Shown here: piece by piece, positions 1-9,905 of the stretch
Layout of the letters: each line of letters starts with the position of its first letter
How positions within the stretch are numbered: the stretch's first letter is position 1
Origin: Falsochrobactrum tianjinense
GTDB taxonomy: Bacteria > Pseudomonadota > Alphaproteobacteria > Rhizobiales > Rhizobiaceae
Assembly: GCF_019100495.1 (NCBI RefSeq)
Contig: NZ_JAHRVA010000001.1
Coordinates: 1,109,345 to 1,173,344 of the forward strand
Direction of reading: 5' to 3'
Length of the DNA: 64,000 nt
The notes under the pieces: generated by a model
Told to the model about the DNA's origin: nothing
The model's input: only the letters and a program-made list of their open reading frames with translations
Database searches by the model: none
Position numbers and translations under genes: made by a program

Positions 1-1
1 G

Positions 2-1435
2 GCGTTTTCGGATGTGCCGGAATGGCAATTGGCCATTGTCCTCAATGTTTCTGCCGCAGGTGCAGATATCGGGCTGCAACCGCCGCTTGAGGGATCAGGC
101 TCGCGAAGCAATGAGCGCAAGCGTGCCTTTATCGCTGCCGACGACATGAAATGGGCGATGCGCATTATCAATATAGGCGGCAAGCGCAGCAGCGCCAAAT
201 CGCCCGAAGGCGTCTTGCAACGTGGAGATATCATCTATGTCTCCAAAACCGATGGCGATTCCCGCTACCGTTTGCAACAGCCGCCGAAACTCGAAGGCGC
301 GCTGGTCGCGATGGACCCGCATACCGGACGTGTTCTGGCTTTGGTTGGCGGGTTCTCCTACGCCGAGTCCGAGTTCAACCGCGCGACGCAGGCTTATCGT
401 CAGCCAGGATCGTCATTCAAGCCTTTCGTTTATGCGGCCGCGCTCGATAATGGCTACACGCCCGCATCCGTGGTTCTGGATGGGCCGCTGGAGGTCGACC
501 AGGGCGGCTCGCTCGGTATCTGGGCACCCAAAAATTATTCGGGAAAATTCTCCGGCCCATCGACCCTGCGCTATGGCATCGAACAGTCGCGTAACGTTAT
601 GACCGTGCGCCTTGCGCAGGATCTGGGCATGAAAACGGTTGCGGAATACGCGGAACGTTTCGGCCTCTATGACAAGATGCTTCCAGTTCTGTCCATGTCG
701 CTGGGGGCGGGGGAAACCACTGTCCTGCGCATGGTGACGGCCTATTCCGTTATCGCCAATGGCGGGCAGAGCATCACGCCATCGATGATCGATCGTATTC
801 AGGATCGTTATGGCAAGACCGTGTTCAAACACGATGCGCGCCAGTGTGAAGGCTGCAATGCTTCCCAATGGGCCAATCAGGAAGAGCCGACGCTGATCGA
901 TGATCGTGATCAGGTGCTCGATCCGATGACCGCCTATCAGATAACTTCGATGATGGAAGGTGTGGTGCAGCGCGGCACGGCACGACTTTTGAAGAGCCTC
1001 GACCGCCCAATCGCTGGCAAGACCGGCACCACCAACGACGAGAAGGACGCTTGGTTCGTAGGCTTCACGCCTGATCTGGTCGTCGGAGTTTTCATGGGCT
1101 ACGACACGCCGACCCCGTTAGGACGCGGCAATACCGGCGGTGCGCTTGCTGCGCCTGTGTTCAAGGCATTTATGACGGATGCACTCGCAGGAACGCCGAA
1201 GACCGATTTCCGCGTACCCGAAGGAATGACCTTGATCGCTATCAACCGTAAGACCGGTATGCGTGCTAATCAGGGCGATCCGAATCTTTTTATGGAAGCC
1301 TTCAAGCCGGGTACTGGCCCTTCGGACACCTATTCAGTCATTGGCATGGATCAGTTTCGTGAAGGTGCACCGGTCAATCCGCAATCTCCGCAGGCTACGC
1401 GGGCAATTAATTCGGGTTCCGGCGGGCTTTACTGA
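2..1435 (+). CDS. Penicillin-binding protein 1A, C-terminal part (5' end outside window)
   Basis: This is the transpeptidase half of a class A penicillin-binding protein, which polymerises and cross-links peptidoglycan in the periplasm. The reading frame is open from base 2, so the N-terminal glycosyltransferase domain lies upstream of the window. All three transpeptidase motifs are visible: SSFK with the catalytic serine at 410-412, SRN at 587-595, and KTGTT starting at 1019. The tail after the domain is low-complexity and ends at TGA 1433-1435. Length and motif spacing fit PBP1A (MrcA/PonA) of Rhizobiales. prfB follows about 155 bp downstream on the same strand, an arrangement I believe is common in this group. 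PBP1A versus another class A enzyme is inferred from the style of the protein, not from a comparison. Confidence 0.9.
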   Translation, partial: AFSDVPEWQLAIVLNVSAAGADIGLQPPLEGSGSRSNERKRAFIAADDMKWAMRIINIGGKRSSAKSPEGVLQRGDIIYVSKTDGDSRYRLQQPPKLEGALVAMDPHTGRVLALVGGFSYAESEFNRATQAYRQPGSSFKPFVYAAALDNGYTPASVVLDGPLEVDQGGSLGIWAPKNYSGKFSGPSTLRYGIEQSRNVMTVRLAQDLGMKTVAEYAERFGLYDKMLPVLSMSLGAGETTVLRMVTAYSVIANGGQSITPSMIDRIQDRYGKTVFKHDARQCEGCNASQWANQEEPTLIDDRDQVLDPMTAYQITSMMEGVVQRGTARLLKSLDRPIAGKTGTTNDEKDAWFVGFTPDLVVGVFMGYDTPTPLGRGNTGGALAAPVFKAFMTDALAGTPKTDFRVPEGMTLIAINRKTGMRANQGDPNLFMEAFKPGTGPSDTYSVIGMDQFREGAPVNPQSPQATRAINSGSGGLY

Positions 1436-1591
1436 ACTGCCTCTTTACACCGCGCGGCGCGCTAATTATGGTCCGCCGCGCTTGAGGGCTTCTGATAATG
1501 GCCTCCCGAGCCTGGATGAAACGGAGCCTGCATTGTGTCGGGCTGGTGTTTTTCCATATATGTACCGCTTTAGTGAAGGAACGATTTGCCC

Positions 1592-2720
1592 ATGCGCGCG
1601 GAAATCGAGACGCTGGTTGACGAAATCCAGCAGGCCATAAGCCTGCTGAGGAGGCATCTTTGACTGGGATCAGGCAATCAAACGTCTGGGCTATCTGAAT
1701 CAGAGAGCTGAAGACCCATCCTTGTGGAACGATGCCCAGGAAGCCCAGAAGCTGATGCGTGAACGCCAGCAACTGGACGACAGTATCAATGGCATTAACA
1801 ATCTGACTCAAATGCTCAATGACAGCGTCGAACTCATCGCCATGGGCGAGGAGGAAGGCGACAAGTCGGTCATCGAGGATGCGGAAAACACCATCCGCGA
1901 ACTCAAGAACGAAACCGATCGCCGCCAGATCGATATGCTGCTTTCAGGAGAGGCGGACGCCAACGACACCTATGTCGAAGTGCATGCTGGTGCGGGTGGA
2001 ACCGAAAGCCAGGACTGGGCTTCGATGTTGCTACGCATGTATACACGCTGGGCTGAGCGCAGCGGGCGCAAGGTCGAGGTCATGGAAGTGCACGACGGTG
2101 AAGAAGCGGGCATCAAGTCTGCCACCATTCTCGTCAAGGGACATAATTCCTACGGTATGCTCAAGACTGAATCGGGCGTGCATCGTCTGGTTCGTATTTC
2201 GCCCTATGATTCGAATGCACGCCGCCATACGTCGTTCGCCAGTATCTGGGTCTATCCTGTCATCGATGACAATATCGAGGTACAGGTGACGGAAGCGGAT
2301 GTGCGTATCGATACCTATCGCGCTTCGGGCGCGGGCGGACAGCACGTCAACACGACCGATTCCGCCGTTCGTATCACGCATATCGCAACAGGTATCGTCG
2401 TGCAGTGTCAGGCCGAGCGCTCGCAGCACAAGAATCGCGAAAAAGCGTGGTCGATGTTGCGCGCCCGCCTTTACGAGGAAGAGCTGAAAAAGCGCGAGGA
2501 TGCGACGGACGCTGCCAATGCCGGTAAGACCGATATTGGTTGGGGACATCAGATTCGCTCTTATGTGCTTCAGCCCTATCAGCTTGTGAAGGATCTGCGC
2601 ACCGGTGTTGAAAGCACCAATCCGCAAGAGGTGCTGGACGGCACGGTGACGCCTTTCATGGAGGCGGCACTCGCGCACCGCATCCACGGTGGTGCCGAGT
2701 TTGTCGAAGACATCGAATGA
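1592..2720 (+). CDS. prfB: Peptide chain release factor 2, programmed +1 frameshift at 1661
   Basis: RF2 recognises UGA and UAA stop codons and releases the finished peptide. The gene begins at ATG 1592 behind AAGGAA and runs 23 codons to an in-frame TGA at 1661-1663. The AGGAGG CAT CTT TGA C context there is the classic autoregulatory +1 frameshift site: an internal Shine-Dalgarno, slippery CTT, then UGA followed by C. Skipping the T at 1661 joins a 353-codon frame starting GAC TGG GAT at 1662, giving about 375 residues, a normal RF2 length. The GGQ peptidyl-hydrolysis motif is present (GAGGQHVN). The codon-recognition tripeptide reads SPY, where E. coli has SPF. Annotating from ATG 1722 alone would lose the N-terminus. 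The coding join is 1592-1660 plus 1662-2720. Confidence 0.95.
1649..1664 (+). promoter_or_regulatory. prfB programmed +1 ribosomal frameshift signal
   Basis: The stretch GAGGAGGCATCTTTGAC combines a Shine-Dalgarno-like AGGAGG three bases upstream of CTT TGA C. When RF2 is scarce, ribosomes pause at the UGA and slip from CUU to UUU, so RF2 limits its own synthesis. This mechanism is established for bacterial prfB, and the site here keeps every element. Confidence 0.92.
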
Positions 2721-2726
2721 TATGAT

Positions 2727-2755
2727 AAACCCGGCCAGATGCCGGGTTTATTCTT
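2727..2755 (+). terminator. Rho-independent terminator after prfB
   Basis: A perfect 9-bp stem, AAACCCGGC (2727-2735) with GCCGGGTTT (2741-2749), closes a CAGAT loop and runs into ATTCTTT. It lies 7 bp after the prfB stop. The A-rich left arm means it could also end transcription from the convergent gene at 2787-3029. Confidence 0.8.
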
Positions 2756-2786
2756 TGAATAGTTTACAATCGGAACATCAACTACG

Positions 2787-3029
2787 CTACGCTTTGGGCG
2801 CAGGCCCGGTTATAATTGGATCGATGCCAAAAGCCTCAAGGGCTTCCGTGGGGACAAGTGAATCTGGCTGATCAATCTCCTGCGGTGCGGTTTCCGAAGG
2901 CTTTTCCGGCAAGGGCTGCATGCGGGCTATCTGCTGCTCATCGGCATTTGCGCCAGCATAGCTAAGTAACACCACGACAAGCGCGGCGCAGAACCCGGGC
3001 AGAAAATGGCGGCGATGTTTATCGCTCAT
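2787..3029 (-). CDS. Small secreted protein of unknown function
   Basis: This 80-residue protein starts MSDKHRRHF, with a charged N-terminus, then a hydrophobic stretch (ALVVVLLSYAGANA) that looks like a Sec signal peptide with cleavage near ANA. The rest is a short, acidic, proline-rich tail without cysteines or a recognisable domain. A longer reading from 3101 exists, but the extra 24 residues look non-coding and the signal peptide fits the ATG at 3029. The Shine-Dalgarno is weak. The gene converges on prfB and shares its terminator. No function can be proposed. Confidence 0.55.
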   Translation of the reverse strand: MSDKHRRHFLPGFCAALVVVLLSYAGANADEQQIARMQPLPEKPSETAPQEIDQPDSLVPTEALEAFGIDPIITGPAPKA

Positions 3030-3193
3030 AGAGCCGTAATATCCACATATTGAATTGGCCTGATTCCATACCACGCCCAATTTAGGTAGCCTGAATATCA
3101 TAATACCGATTACAGCGCATCAAGGTTAACAAAAACTTGGTGGGATAGGTATGCTTTCCGATCATCACGACTGGGGTCGCGGATGGCAGCCAT

Positions 3194-3667
3194 TCATGGT
3201 CGAAGCATCCGAGCGGATTCGAGTACGGCTGACGCATGGTCGGCCACTTTCACCTTGTTCCAGACTTGCGCAATGCGCCCATCGGCATCAATCAGAAAAG
3301 TCGTACGCTCTACGCCCATATATTTGCGGCCATACATACTCTTTTCGACCCAGACGCCATAGGCTTCCAGAGCCGTTTTATCCTCATCGGCAACAAGATC
3401 GACGCTCAATCCGTGCTTTTTGCGAAATTTTGCGTGTTTTTCGATGCTATCAGGTGAGATTCCGATGATCTGCGTATCTATCTCGTCAAATTCTGGCTTC
3501 AATTGTGAGAAATCTAGCGCTTCTCTGGTGCAGCCTGAAGTGTCGTCTTTCGGATAGAAATAGAGAACTACAGCTTTGCCTTTCAGCGACGAAAGGGAGA
3601 TCGTCTCATTATTATCGGAAGGCAATGTGAAGTCGGGTGCTGTGTCTCCAGGCTGGGGATGAGCCAT
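3194..3667 (-). CDS. bcp: Peroxiredoxin, Bcp/PrxQ type (thiol peroxidase)
   Basis: A 157-residue peroxiredoxin that reduces hydroperoxides in the cytoplasm with electrons from thioredoxin or another thiol donor. The AhpC/TSA fold is complete: PAPDFTL-like start, FYPKDDTSGCT with the peroxidatic cysteine near residue 47, and the conserved GV(E/D)RTTFLID strand. The position five residues after the peroxidatic cysteine, where E. coli Bcp has its resolving cysteine, is not cysteine, and no other cysteine is seen in the protein. It should therefore act as a one-cysteine enzyme. It is monocistronic, with the next genes on either side independently oriented. Confidence 0.9.
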   Translation of the reverse strand: MAHPQPGDTAPDFTLPSDNNETISLSSLKGKAVVLYFYPKDDTSGCTREALDFSQLKPEFDEIDTQIIGISPDSIEKHAKFRKKHGLSVDLVADEDKTALEAYGVWVEKSMYGRKYMGVERTTFLIDADGRIAQVWNKVKVADHASAVLESARMLRP

Positions 3668-3867
3668 ATCAAAGCCTTTCTTTTATGGATATGCATGAAA
3701 ACTGCCTGTTATATTTCGAGCTATCGCATTCGGGCCCCGCTTGTGCAACTATTCCTGCGCACCGGCTGCTGCTCGGGCAGAAGTAAAATGAAAAATAGGA
3801 CATTATCGGGTTCTCACGGTCATTTCGTGAGGCCGTTATTTACGGAACGAGCTATTCGGCTGGAATA

Positions 3868-6800
3868 TTGACAGGTAGACCGAGCAAAATCCGCTTCAGC
3901 AAGCGGGAGTTGAAGAGAATCGAACGCCTTGCCGAGGAAGGCGCGGCGGGTGTCGTGCAGACTCCGTTTCGCTCGCGTCGCTCCTTTCTTTCGTTGTGCT
4001 CCCACGCTTTTCTTTCTCTTTGCATTATTCTCATTCTGCTTGGCGGCGCAGGGTTTGTGGTCTTGCGTGAAGGCGTGAATAGTAATCTTCTGCGCGATGA
4101 GGCGCAAAAGGGCCTCATCGATATTCTTGGCCCCAAGGCTTCCGCTTCAATTGGCAGTGCCGCCCTTTCGCTCGACGGCAACAGTCTTGTGGCCATGGAA
4201 GCGCAGGATGTTTCGATTTTCGATCCCGAGCAGGGCATTGAAATTCGAAATATAGAATCCGTGCGGCTGGGCCTTGCGCCGCTGCCGCTTCTAACCGGCA
4301 CACTTCGCGTTGCCGAACTGGAAGTTGATGGCGCTACTTTCGATGTACCCGAGCAGGAAGGGGCCGGTTTTTGGAAATCGCTGCCTTATGACAAGCGCGG
4401 CTTTATCGATTTCGATGCGGTTTCAGAAGAGATTTTCGCAGCGATGCGCCGCAACCTCGAATTGCTGCGCGATCAGAATACGCAGGCGATCGGGCTGATG
4501 AACAGCACGATTCGTTTCAAGACCGGCGATACGATACAAAGCCTTCAGGTGCAGAAACTAAGACTACTCGAAAATTCGGGCAAGATAGCAATCGAGGGCG
4601 CTGTCGTATGGAATGGCAAAACGATTATCCTGTCTGGCAATATAGATCGTAAAGATCAAAAGAACGATCTTGAGGCGTTCCAACTTGATATCAGAAATAT
4701 TCCGGTTGATCTGGGTTCGCCCGAAGAAGTTGCACCAATTATCGGTAATCGCGTCAATCCCGCCCATTTTGAACTGGACGGCAATGCAACCCTGCGCTTG
4801 TCGGGGCAAGCAGCGAAGGGGGATGAACCGGAGCGTCTGACGGCGGAAGTGGAAATCGGCAGTATCGACATGCAGTTAGGGAAGGTAGAGGGTGTTCGCG
4901 GTCGCTCCCTGTTACGTCTCGAACATGCCGTCGGTAGCGGAAAGATCGAAATCCGGCCTTCCCACCTTGAGCTTGGTGGATTGCAGGTGCAATTCAACGG
5001 CGCTTTCGGACCCGAACCGGAAGCCGAAAATAATAGAGCAGGAACAGGCTATCGCTTTGAGGTTCTGACGAGTTCCGCGACCAGTATGCCGACGGAGTCG
5101 AGCGGCCCGCAATTGTCGTTTGGCGCGCGGATTGCGGGGCGCTTTCTGGCCGACCAGCAGCGAATTCAGTTCTCCGGCCTTGATGTTAAGACTGCCACCG
5201 GCGAGCTTTACGGGCAAGGCAGTATGGGCTTCGGGAATGGTTCACCGGAGATGATCTTCATGCTGCGTATTCCTCATATGCCAGTCGCAGATGCCAAGCA
5301 CCTCTGGCCTATCGATGTGGCGGATGGCGCTCGGGAATGGGTGCTCAAGAACCTTTTTGGCGGAACATTGACCGACAGCCGCATCGATATTTCTCTTGCA
5401 GGCGGACGCTTCAATGGTCCGGGCCTTCCGCCGCCGCTGATGCGAGACGAGATAAAAGCTGATTTTAACATTTCGGACACGCGTTTCGACGTCATTGGCG
5501 AACTGCCGCCTGTGCGCGATGTTGATGGGACGATTTCGGTTCGCGGCGCTCATGCAACAATAAATCTGCAAAAAGGTGTGGCCTATACGGCTGATAACCG
5601 GCAGGCTACGGTTACGGACGGTACGCTGATTATTCCATGGGGGCCGCAGCGGCCGGTGATCGCCGACCTTGATTTGACGGTTTCCGGAGAGGCGGCGGCA
5701 ATTGCTGAAATTGCCGGGAAAAAGCCCATCGACATTCTCAAGAATATTCCCTTCAAGCCCAAGGACGTGACCGGTGATGTTAGCTCGCGGGTGAAAGTCG
5801 CCTTCGCGGTGTCAAAGGGCGCACCGCCGGGAACGTTGAAATGGAATGCTGATATCGGCTTTTCAGGCCTTGCCATTTCGCAGCGCGTGGGTGGTTCGAT
5901 GGTCAGTGAGGCGACGGGGAATATTAAAATCGATCAGGCAGCGGCAATCATCACTGCGGATGCGCGGCTTGATGGAGTTCCAGCGAAAATTTCAATGACG
6001 GAGCCAGTGGATCGTTCCGGTCCGGTGAAGCAGGATCAGAAAATCAGGCTTGAGATCGACGATAAGAGCCGCGGCAGGATTCTACCTGATTTGGACGGAG
6101 TATTATCCGGCCCCCTTATCGTTGATCTTGGTATGAAGGAAGGCGACAAGCGCCATGTTCAGGCCGATTTGAGCAAGACGCAGATTAGCCTTCCTTGGCT
6201 AGGATGGCGAAAGGGAAGCGGCGTTCCGGCAAAATTGACGTTTGACCTGATCGAGAATGGCGAGGGCAATTTCGATATTCGCAATCTTGTTCTGACCGGC
6301 GATACATTTGGCGCCAAAGGCGGACTTTCTATCGTCGACGGCAATCTGCAATCGGCGAATTTCAGTGAAATGCGTCTCAATCGCTCTGACAGGCTCTCAG
6401 TAAAAGCGGCAAGAAACTCGGGCGGCTATCGGATTAGCGTTAAGGGAACGCAGTTCGATGCCCGTTCGCTCATCAAGCAGGTGTCCGACCTCGACAAAAA
6501 GAGTGTAGAAGCGGAACGCAGTAATGTCCGCCTTGTTGTTAGCGCGCAAATTGACGAAGTGAGCGGGTTCCATGACGAAAAGCTACGCAATGTAGCCGTG
6601 TCCTATGAAAAGGCGGGAAGCAAGGTTTCCGGAATGTCGATCAATGCATTGACCTCTTCTGGCCAGTCTTTCGTTGCCACAAATAATGATCAGGGCGATG
6701 CGCGTTCCATTTCCTTGCAGTCCAATGATGCGGGTGCGGTACTGCGTTTCTTTGACTTTTATGACAAGATACGTGGCGGCAAGATCACGGTCGGACTGAC

Positions 6801-7296
6801 GGGGCAGGGGAACGGCCCCTTGAGCGGTCAGATCGATGCTCGCGATTTCGCCATCATCAACGAACCACGACTGGCAAAAATTGTTTCCAGTACACCGGAC
6901 AGTGGCGGCACAAGTCTCAATCAGGCAGTGAAGCGTAATCTCGATGTTTCGCGTGTCGATATTGAGCGCGGGTTTTCCCTGATCGAAAAGGGGGAAGACT
7001 ATCTCAAGCTTTCCAGAGGTGTGGTGCGCGGTCCCTCTGTCGGAACCACTTTTCAGGGCACGCTTTACGATGCCAAGGGAGATATGTCGATTACCGGAAC
7101 ATTCATGCCTGCTTATGGAGTGAACCGTATTTTCGGAGAAGTGCCGATTTTCGGGGCCTTGCTGGGCAATGGCCGCGATCGCGGCTTGCTTGGCATTACT
7201 TTCAAGCTTGAGGGAAACGCCAAGCAGCCGCAGGTCATCGTCAATCCGATTTCCATCATTGCGCCTGGCATTTTCCGCTCGATTTTTGAATTCTGA
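3868..7296 (+). CDS. Large AsmA-like/DUF3971 envelope protein
   Basis: This 1142-residue protein has a basic cytoplasmic N-terminus, one transmembrane helix around residues 45-70 (LCIILILLGGAGFVVL), and a long beta-rich periplasmic body. The last 150 residues carry the AsmA-like C-terminal region (NRIFGEVPIFGALLG, then GLLGITFKLEG). Proteins of this superfamily (AsmA, TamB, YhdP) form bridge-like structures and are implicated in moving phospholipid between inner and outer membranes; that role is inferred here. The start used is TTG at 3868 with only a weak upstream GGA. I found no in-frame ATG nearby, so the exact start is uncertain. It converges on tyrS across a shared terminator. Confidence 0.85.
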   Translation: MTGRPSKIRFSKRELKRIERLAEEGAAGVVQTPFRSRRSFLSLCSHAFLSLCIILILLGGAGFVVLREGVNSNLLRDEAQKGLIDILGPKASASIGSAALSLDGNSLVAMEAQDVSIFDPEQGIEIRNIESVRLGLAPLPLLTGTLRVAELEVDGATFDVPEQEGAGFWKSLPYDKRGFIDFDAVSEEIFAAMRRNLELLRDQNTQAIGLMNSTIRFKTGDTIQSLQVQKLRLLENSGKIAIEGAVVWNGKTIILSGNIDRKDQKNDLEAFQLDIRNIPVDLGSPEEVAPIIGNRVNPAHFELDGNATLRLSGQAAKGDEPERLTAEVEIGSIDMQLGKVEGVRGRSLLRLEHAVGSGKIEIRPSHLELGGLQVQFNGAFGPEPEAENNRAGTGYRFEVLTSSATSMPTESSGPQLSFGARIAGRFLADQQRIQFSGLDVKTATGELYGQGSMGFGNGSPEMIFMLRIPHMPVADAKHLWPIDVADGAREWVLKNLFGGTLTDSRIDISLAGGRFNGPGLPPPLMRDEIKADFNISDTRFDVIGELPPVRDVDGTISVRGAHATINLQKGVAYTADNRQATVTDGTLIIPWGPQRPVIADLDLTVSGEAAAIAEIAGKKPIDILKNIPFKPKDVTGDVSSRVKVAFAVSKGAPPGTLKWNADIGFSGLAISQRVGGSMVSEATGNIKIDQAAAIITADARLDGVPAKISMTEPVDRSGPVKQDQKIRLEIDDKSRGRILPDLDGVLSGPLIVDLGMKEGDKRHVQADLSKTQISLPWLGWRKGSGVPAKLTFDLIENGEGNFDIRNLVLTGDTFGAKGGLSIVDGNLQSANFSEMRLNRSDRLSVKAARNSGGYRISVKGTQFDARSLIKQVSDLDKKSVEAERSNVRLVVSAQIDEVSGFHDEKLRNVAVSYEKAGSKVSGMSINALTSSGQSFVATNNDQGDARSISLQSNDAGAVLRFFDFYDKIRGGKITVGLTGQGNGPLSGQIDARDFAIINEPRLAKIVSSTPDSGGTSLNQAVKRNLDVSRVDIERGFSLIEKGEDYLKLSRGVVRGPSVGTTFQGTLYDAKGDMSITGTFMPAYGVNRIFGEVPIFGALLGNGRDRGLLGITFKLEGNAKQPQVIVNPISIIAPGIFRSIFEF

Positions 7297-7321
7297 CCAA
7301 GAATCCGGGAGCCATGCCAAA

Positions 7322-7349
7322 AATAAAGCCGGGCTGTCCCGGCTTTATT
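7322..7349. terminator. Bidirectional terminator between the AsmA-like gene and tyrS
   Basis: A perfect 12-bp inverted repeat, AATAAAGCCGGG (7322-7333) and CCCGGCTTTATT (7338-7349), with a CTGT loop. It has A/T-rich ends in both directions and sits between two convergent genes. Confidence 0.85.
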
Positions 7350-7369
7350 GTTTCATCTCGTTGAAATCA

Positions 7370-8623
7370 TCAGGCGGGGCGAATCAGCACATGGCGCTTC
7401 TTGCCCAGAGAGACCTTGATGACACCCTGATCGTTGAGAACGGTCGAGTTGATGATCATGCGCGGATCGCTGACGGGGTCGTCATTGATACGCACCGCAC
7501 CGCCTTCGATGTGACGGCGTGCTTCGCCATTGGTGGTACACATCTCCGCCAGAACCATCAGTGCCAGAACACCAATTCCTTCGTTGAGGGTGGCCTTGTG
7601 AACGCCGACCGTCGGCAGATTGCTCGACAATTCGCCTTCCTCGAAGGTCTTTCTCGCGGTCTCGGCGGCTTCTTCGGCGGCATCACGGCCATGTAGGATG
7701 GCAGTAATTTCCGTTGCCAGTACCTTTTTTGCCTCGTTGATTTCAGCACCGCCCAGCGCGGCTAGCTTGGCGATTTCGTCCAGCGGCAAGGTCGTATAGA
7801 GCTTGAGAAAGCGTTCTACGTCTGCATCTTCGGTATTGCGCCAGTATTGCCAGAAATCATAGGCGCTGAGCATATCGGCATTGAGCCAGATCGCCCCGCC
7901 CAGGGATTTGCCCATTTTCTGGCCGGATGCGGTGGTCAGCAAGGGCGAGGTGAGGGCGTAAAGCTGGGGCGTGCCCATGCGGTGGCCAAGGTCGATGCCG
8001 TTGACAATATTGCCCCACTGATCCGAGCCCCCCATCTGAAGGCGCATGTCATAACGCTTGCTCAATTCGACAAAGTCGTAAGCTTGCAGGATCATGTAAT
8101 TGAATTCGAGGAACGAGAGCGACTGCTCACGCTCAAGACGCAGCTTCACCGAATCAAACGAAAGCATCCGGTTGACCGAGAAATGACGACCTACATCACG
8201 CAGGAATTCGAGATAGTTGATATCGCGGAGCCAGTCGGCATTGTTGACCATCAGTGCGTCGGTCGGACCATCGCCAAAGGTCAGGTAGTTCGCAAAAACA
8301 CGCTGAATGCCGGCAATATTTTCGGCAATCGTGTCTTCGGTCATCAGCTTGCGCGCTTCGTCCTTGAAGGATGGATCGCCCACCATGCCAGTACCGCCAC
8401 CCATAAGGGTTACGGGCTTGTGGCCGGTCTGCTGGAGCCAGTGAAGCATCATAATCTGGATCAGCCCGCCAGCGTGAAGGCTTGGCGCTGTAGGGTCGAA
8501 GCCGATATAGGCGGTCACGGTTTCCTTGGCCAACAATTCGTCCAGACCGCTTTCATCGGAGATTTGATGAATGAAGCCGCGCTCGGAAAGCGTGCGAAGA
8601 AAATCGGATTTGAAACCGGACAT
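7370..8623 (-). CDS. tyrS: Tyrosyl-tRNA synthetase
   Basis: Charges tRNA-Tyr with tyrosine in the cytoplasm. The 417-residue protein is the usual length for bacterial TyrRS. The class I HIGH-type motif appears as [10 protein letters not shown] at residues 45-53 and the KMSKS-type loop as KMGKS. The tyrosine-binding region ([10 protein letters not shown]) is intact, and the C-terminus has an S4 RNA-binding domain ([10 protein letters not shown]). The ATG at 8623 follows AGGAAAAGGG. The gene diverges from anmK across about 115 bp. Confidence 0.97.
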   Translation of the reverse strand: MSGFKSDFLRTLSERGFIHQISDESGLDELLAKETVTAYIGFDPTAPSLHAGGLIQIMMLHWLQQTGHKPVTLMGGGTGMVGDPSFKDEARKLMTEDTIAENIAGIQRVFANYLTFGDGPTDALMVNNADWLRDINYLEFLRDVGRHFSVNRMLSFDSVKLRLEREQSLSFLEFNYMILQAYDFVELSKRYDMRLQMGGSDQWGNIVNGIDLGHRMGTPQLYALTSPLLTTASGQKMGKSLGGAIWLNADMLSAYDFWQYWRNTEDADVERFLKLYTTLPLDEIAKLAALGGAEINEAKKVLATEITAILHGRDAAEEAAETARKTFEEGELSSNLPTVGVHKATLNEGIGVLALMVLAEMCTTNGEARRHIEGGAVRINDDPVSDPRMIINSTVLNDQGVIKVSLGKKRHVLIRPA

Positions 8624-8665
8624 GCCCTTTTCCTGACTGATGAGGCGAGATTGTAATTGGCGGTA

Positions 8666-8679
8666 AGTAAGTGCTTACT
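8666..8679. promoter_or_regulatory. Palindrome between divergent tyrS and anmK
   Basis: AGTAAG-TG-CTTACT is a perfect 6-2-6 inverted repeat in the divergent promoter region. It could bind a dimeric regulator of one or both genes. No factor can be named from sequence alone. Confidence 0.35.
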
Positions 8680-8737
8680 GCATTGAGATATTTTGCCTTT
8701 AACATCATTTAACCGGGAATAACAAGGAAACTCCCGT

Positions 8738-9859
8738 ATGAGCAATCTAAAACGCGCCATAGGTCTGATGAGCGGAACTTCGATGGACGGTATCGACATC
8801 GCGCTATTGACCACCGATGGCGAAAACCGCGTCGAGCGCGGCCCCTCCCATGCAATGTCCTATTCGGACGGGTTTCGTGCGCGATTGAAGGCGGCGCTCC
8901 TTGACGCGCGGAGCATTGCCGAACGCGCTGACCGTCCCGGTATTCTGCAACGGCTGGAGCGCGACCTGACTTTGCTTCATGCCGTGGCCATTCAGGATTT
9001 TCTTCACGAATACGGGCTGAAGCCCGAGGAGATCGACGTCATCGGCTTTCATGGCCAGACGGTTTTACATCGACCGCAGGAGGCTCTTACCGTGCAACTT
9101 GGCGATGGCGCTCTGCTGGCCTCAGAGACGCGCATCCCTGTAATCTATGACATGCGTGCGGAAGATATGCGCAATGGAGGCGAAGGCGCCCCCCTGATCC
9201 CTGCCTATCATACGGCTCTGTCCGCAAATCTGCCAATTGGTCTCGAAGGCCCGGTCGTGTTCGTCAATATTGGCGGAATATCCAATCTGACCTATGTGGG
9301 TGAAGATGGCGCGCTGATCGCCTACGATAGCGGTCCGGGCAATATGCTGATCGATCAATGGATGGAATTGCACGAGCAGGGCAGTTTTGACGCGGGCGGA
9401 GCGGTCGCAATGAGCGGCCATGTGGTTGGGAATATCGCCAATCGCTATCTTGATCACGAGTTTTTCAAGGGCAATCGCCGTCGCTCTCTGGACCGGGGAG
9501 ATTTCACGGTGCCTGCCAGGGAAGAAATGTCCATGGTGAATGGCGCGCGTACGCTGGCTTTTGTGAGTGCCGCCGCGATCCTGCGTTCGGCATCTCATCT
9601 GCCTGCGACGCCGCGCACCTATATTGTCAGCGGTGGCGGACGCAAGAATCAGGCCATCATGGCCGAGTTTTCAGCACTTGCCCAATGCGACGATGCTCGG
9701 GTTATCGACGCTGATAATGCTGGCTTTGACGGCGATGCGATGGAAGCGGAGGCTTGGGCCTATCTGGCCGTTCGCTCGTTACGGGGCTTGCCTTTGACCT
9801 ATCCTTCGACCACTGGCTGCGACAGGTCGGTTTCAGGCGGTGTTTTGGTTGCGCCATAA
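8738..9859 (+). CDS. anmK: Anhydro-N-acetylmuramic acid kinase
   Basis: Converts 1,6-anhydro-N-acetylmuramic acid, released by lytic transglycosylases, into MurNAc-6-phosphate for recycling of wall sugars. The 373-residue protein starts with the ATP-binding [12 protein letters not shown] motif at residues 9-20, followed by the family signatures GFHGQTV and [10 protein letters not shown] second nucleotide-binding segment, [11 protein letters not shown], is present and the C-terminal VSGGGRKN loop is intact. AAGGAA precedes the ATG. It stands alone, ends in a strong hairpin and converges on the hydrolase gene. Confidence 0.95.
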   Translation: MSNLKRAIGLMSGTSMDGIDIALLTTDGENRVERGPSHAMSYSDGFRARLKAALLDARSIAERADRPGILQRLERDLTLLHAVAIQDFLHEYGLKPEEIDVIGFHGQTVLHRPQEALTVQLGDGALLASETRIPVIYDMRAEDMRNGGEGAPLIPAYHTALSANLPIGLEGPVVFVNIGGISNLTYVGEDGALIAYDSGPGNMLIDQWMELHEQGSFDAGGAVAMSGHVVGNIANRYLDHEFFKGNRRRSLDRGDFTVPAREEMSMVNGARTLAFVSAAAILRSASHLPATPRTYIVSGGGRKNQAIMAEFSALAQCDDARVIDADNAGFDGDAMEAEAWAYLAVRSLRGLPLTYPSTTGCDRSVSGGVLVAP

Positions 9860-9863
9860 AAAA

Positions 9864-9894
9864 CCGGCGGGAAAACCCGCCGGAATGTTCTTTT
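9864..9894. terminator. Terminator between anmK and the convergent hydrolase gene
   Basis: CCGGCGGG (9864-9871) and CCCGCCGG (9876-9883) form a perfect 8-bp stem with an AAAA loop. A-rich sequence lies before it and TGTTCTTTT after it, so it can work for both convergent genes. Confidence 0.8.
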
Positions 9895-9905
9895 GATGAT
9901 CGCGC

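Noticed and set aside
1452..1481. GC-rich inverted repeat between the PBP gene and prfB
   Set aside because: Stem GCGCGGCG/CGCCGCGC has a 14-base loop and no U-tract; too weak to call a terminator.
1722..2720. prfB starting at ATG 1722
   Set aside because: The programmed frameshift site and upstream coding sequence show that the true gene begins at 1592.
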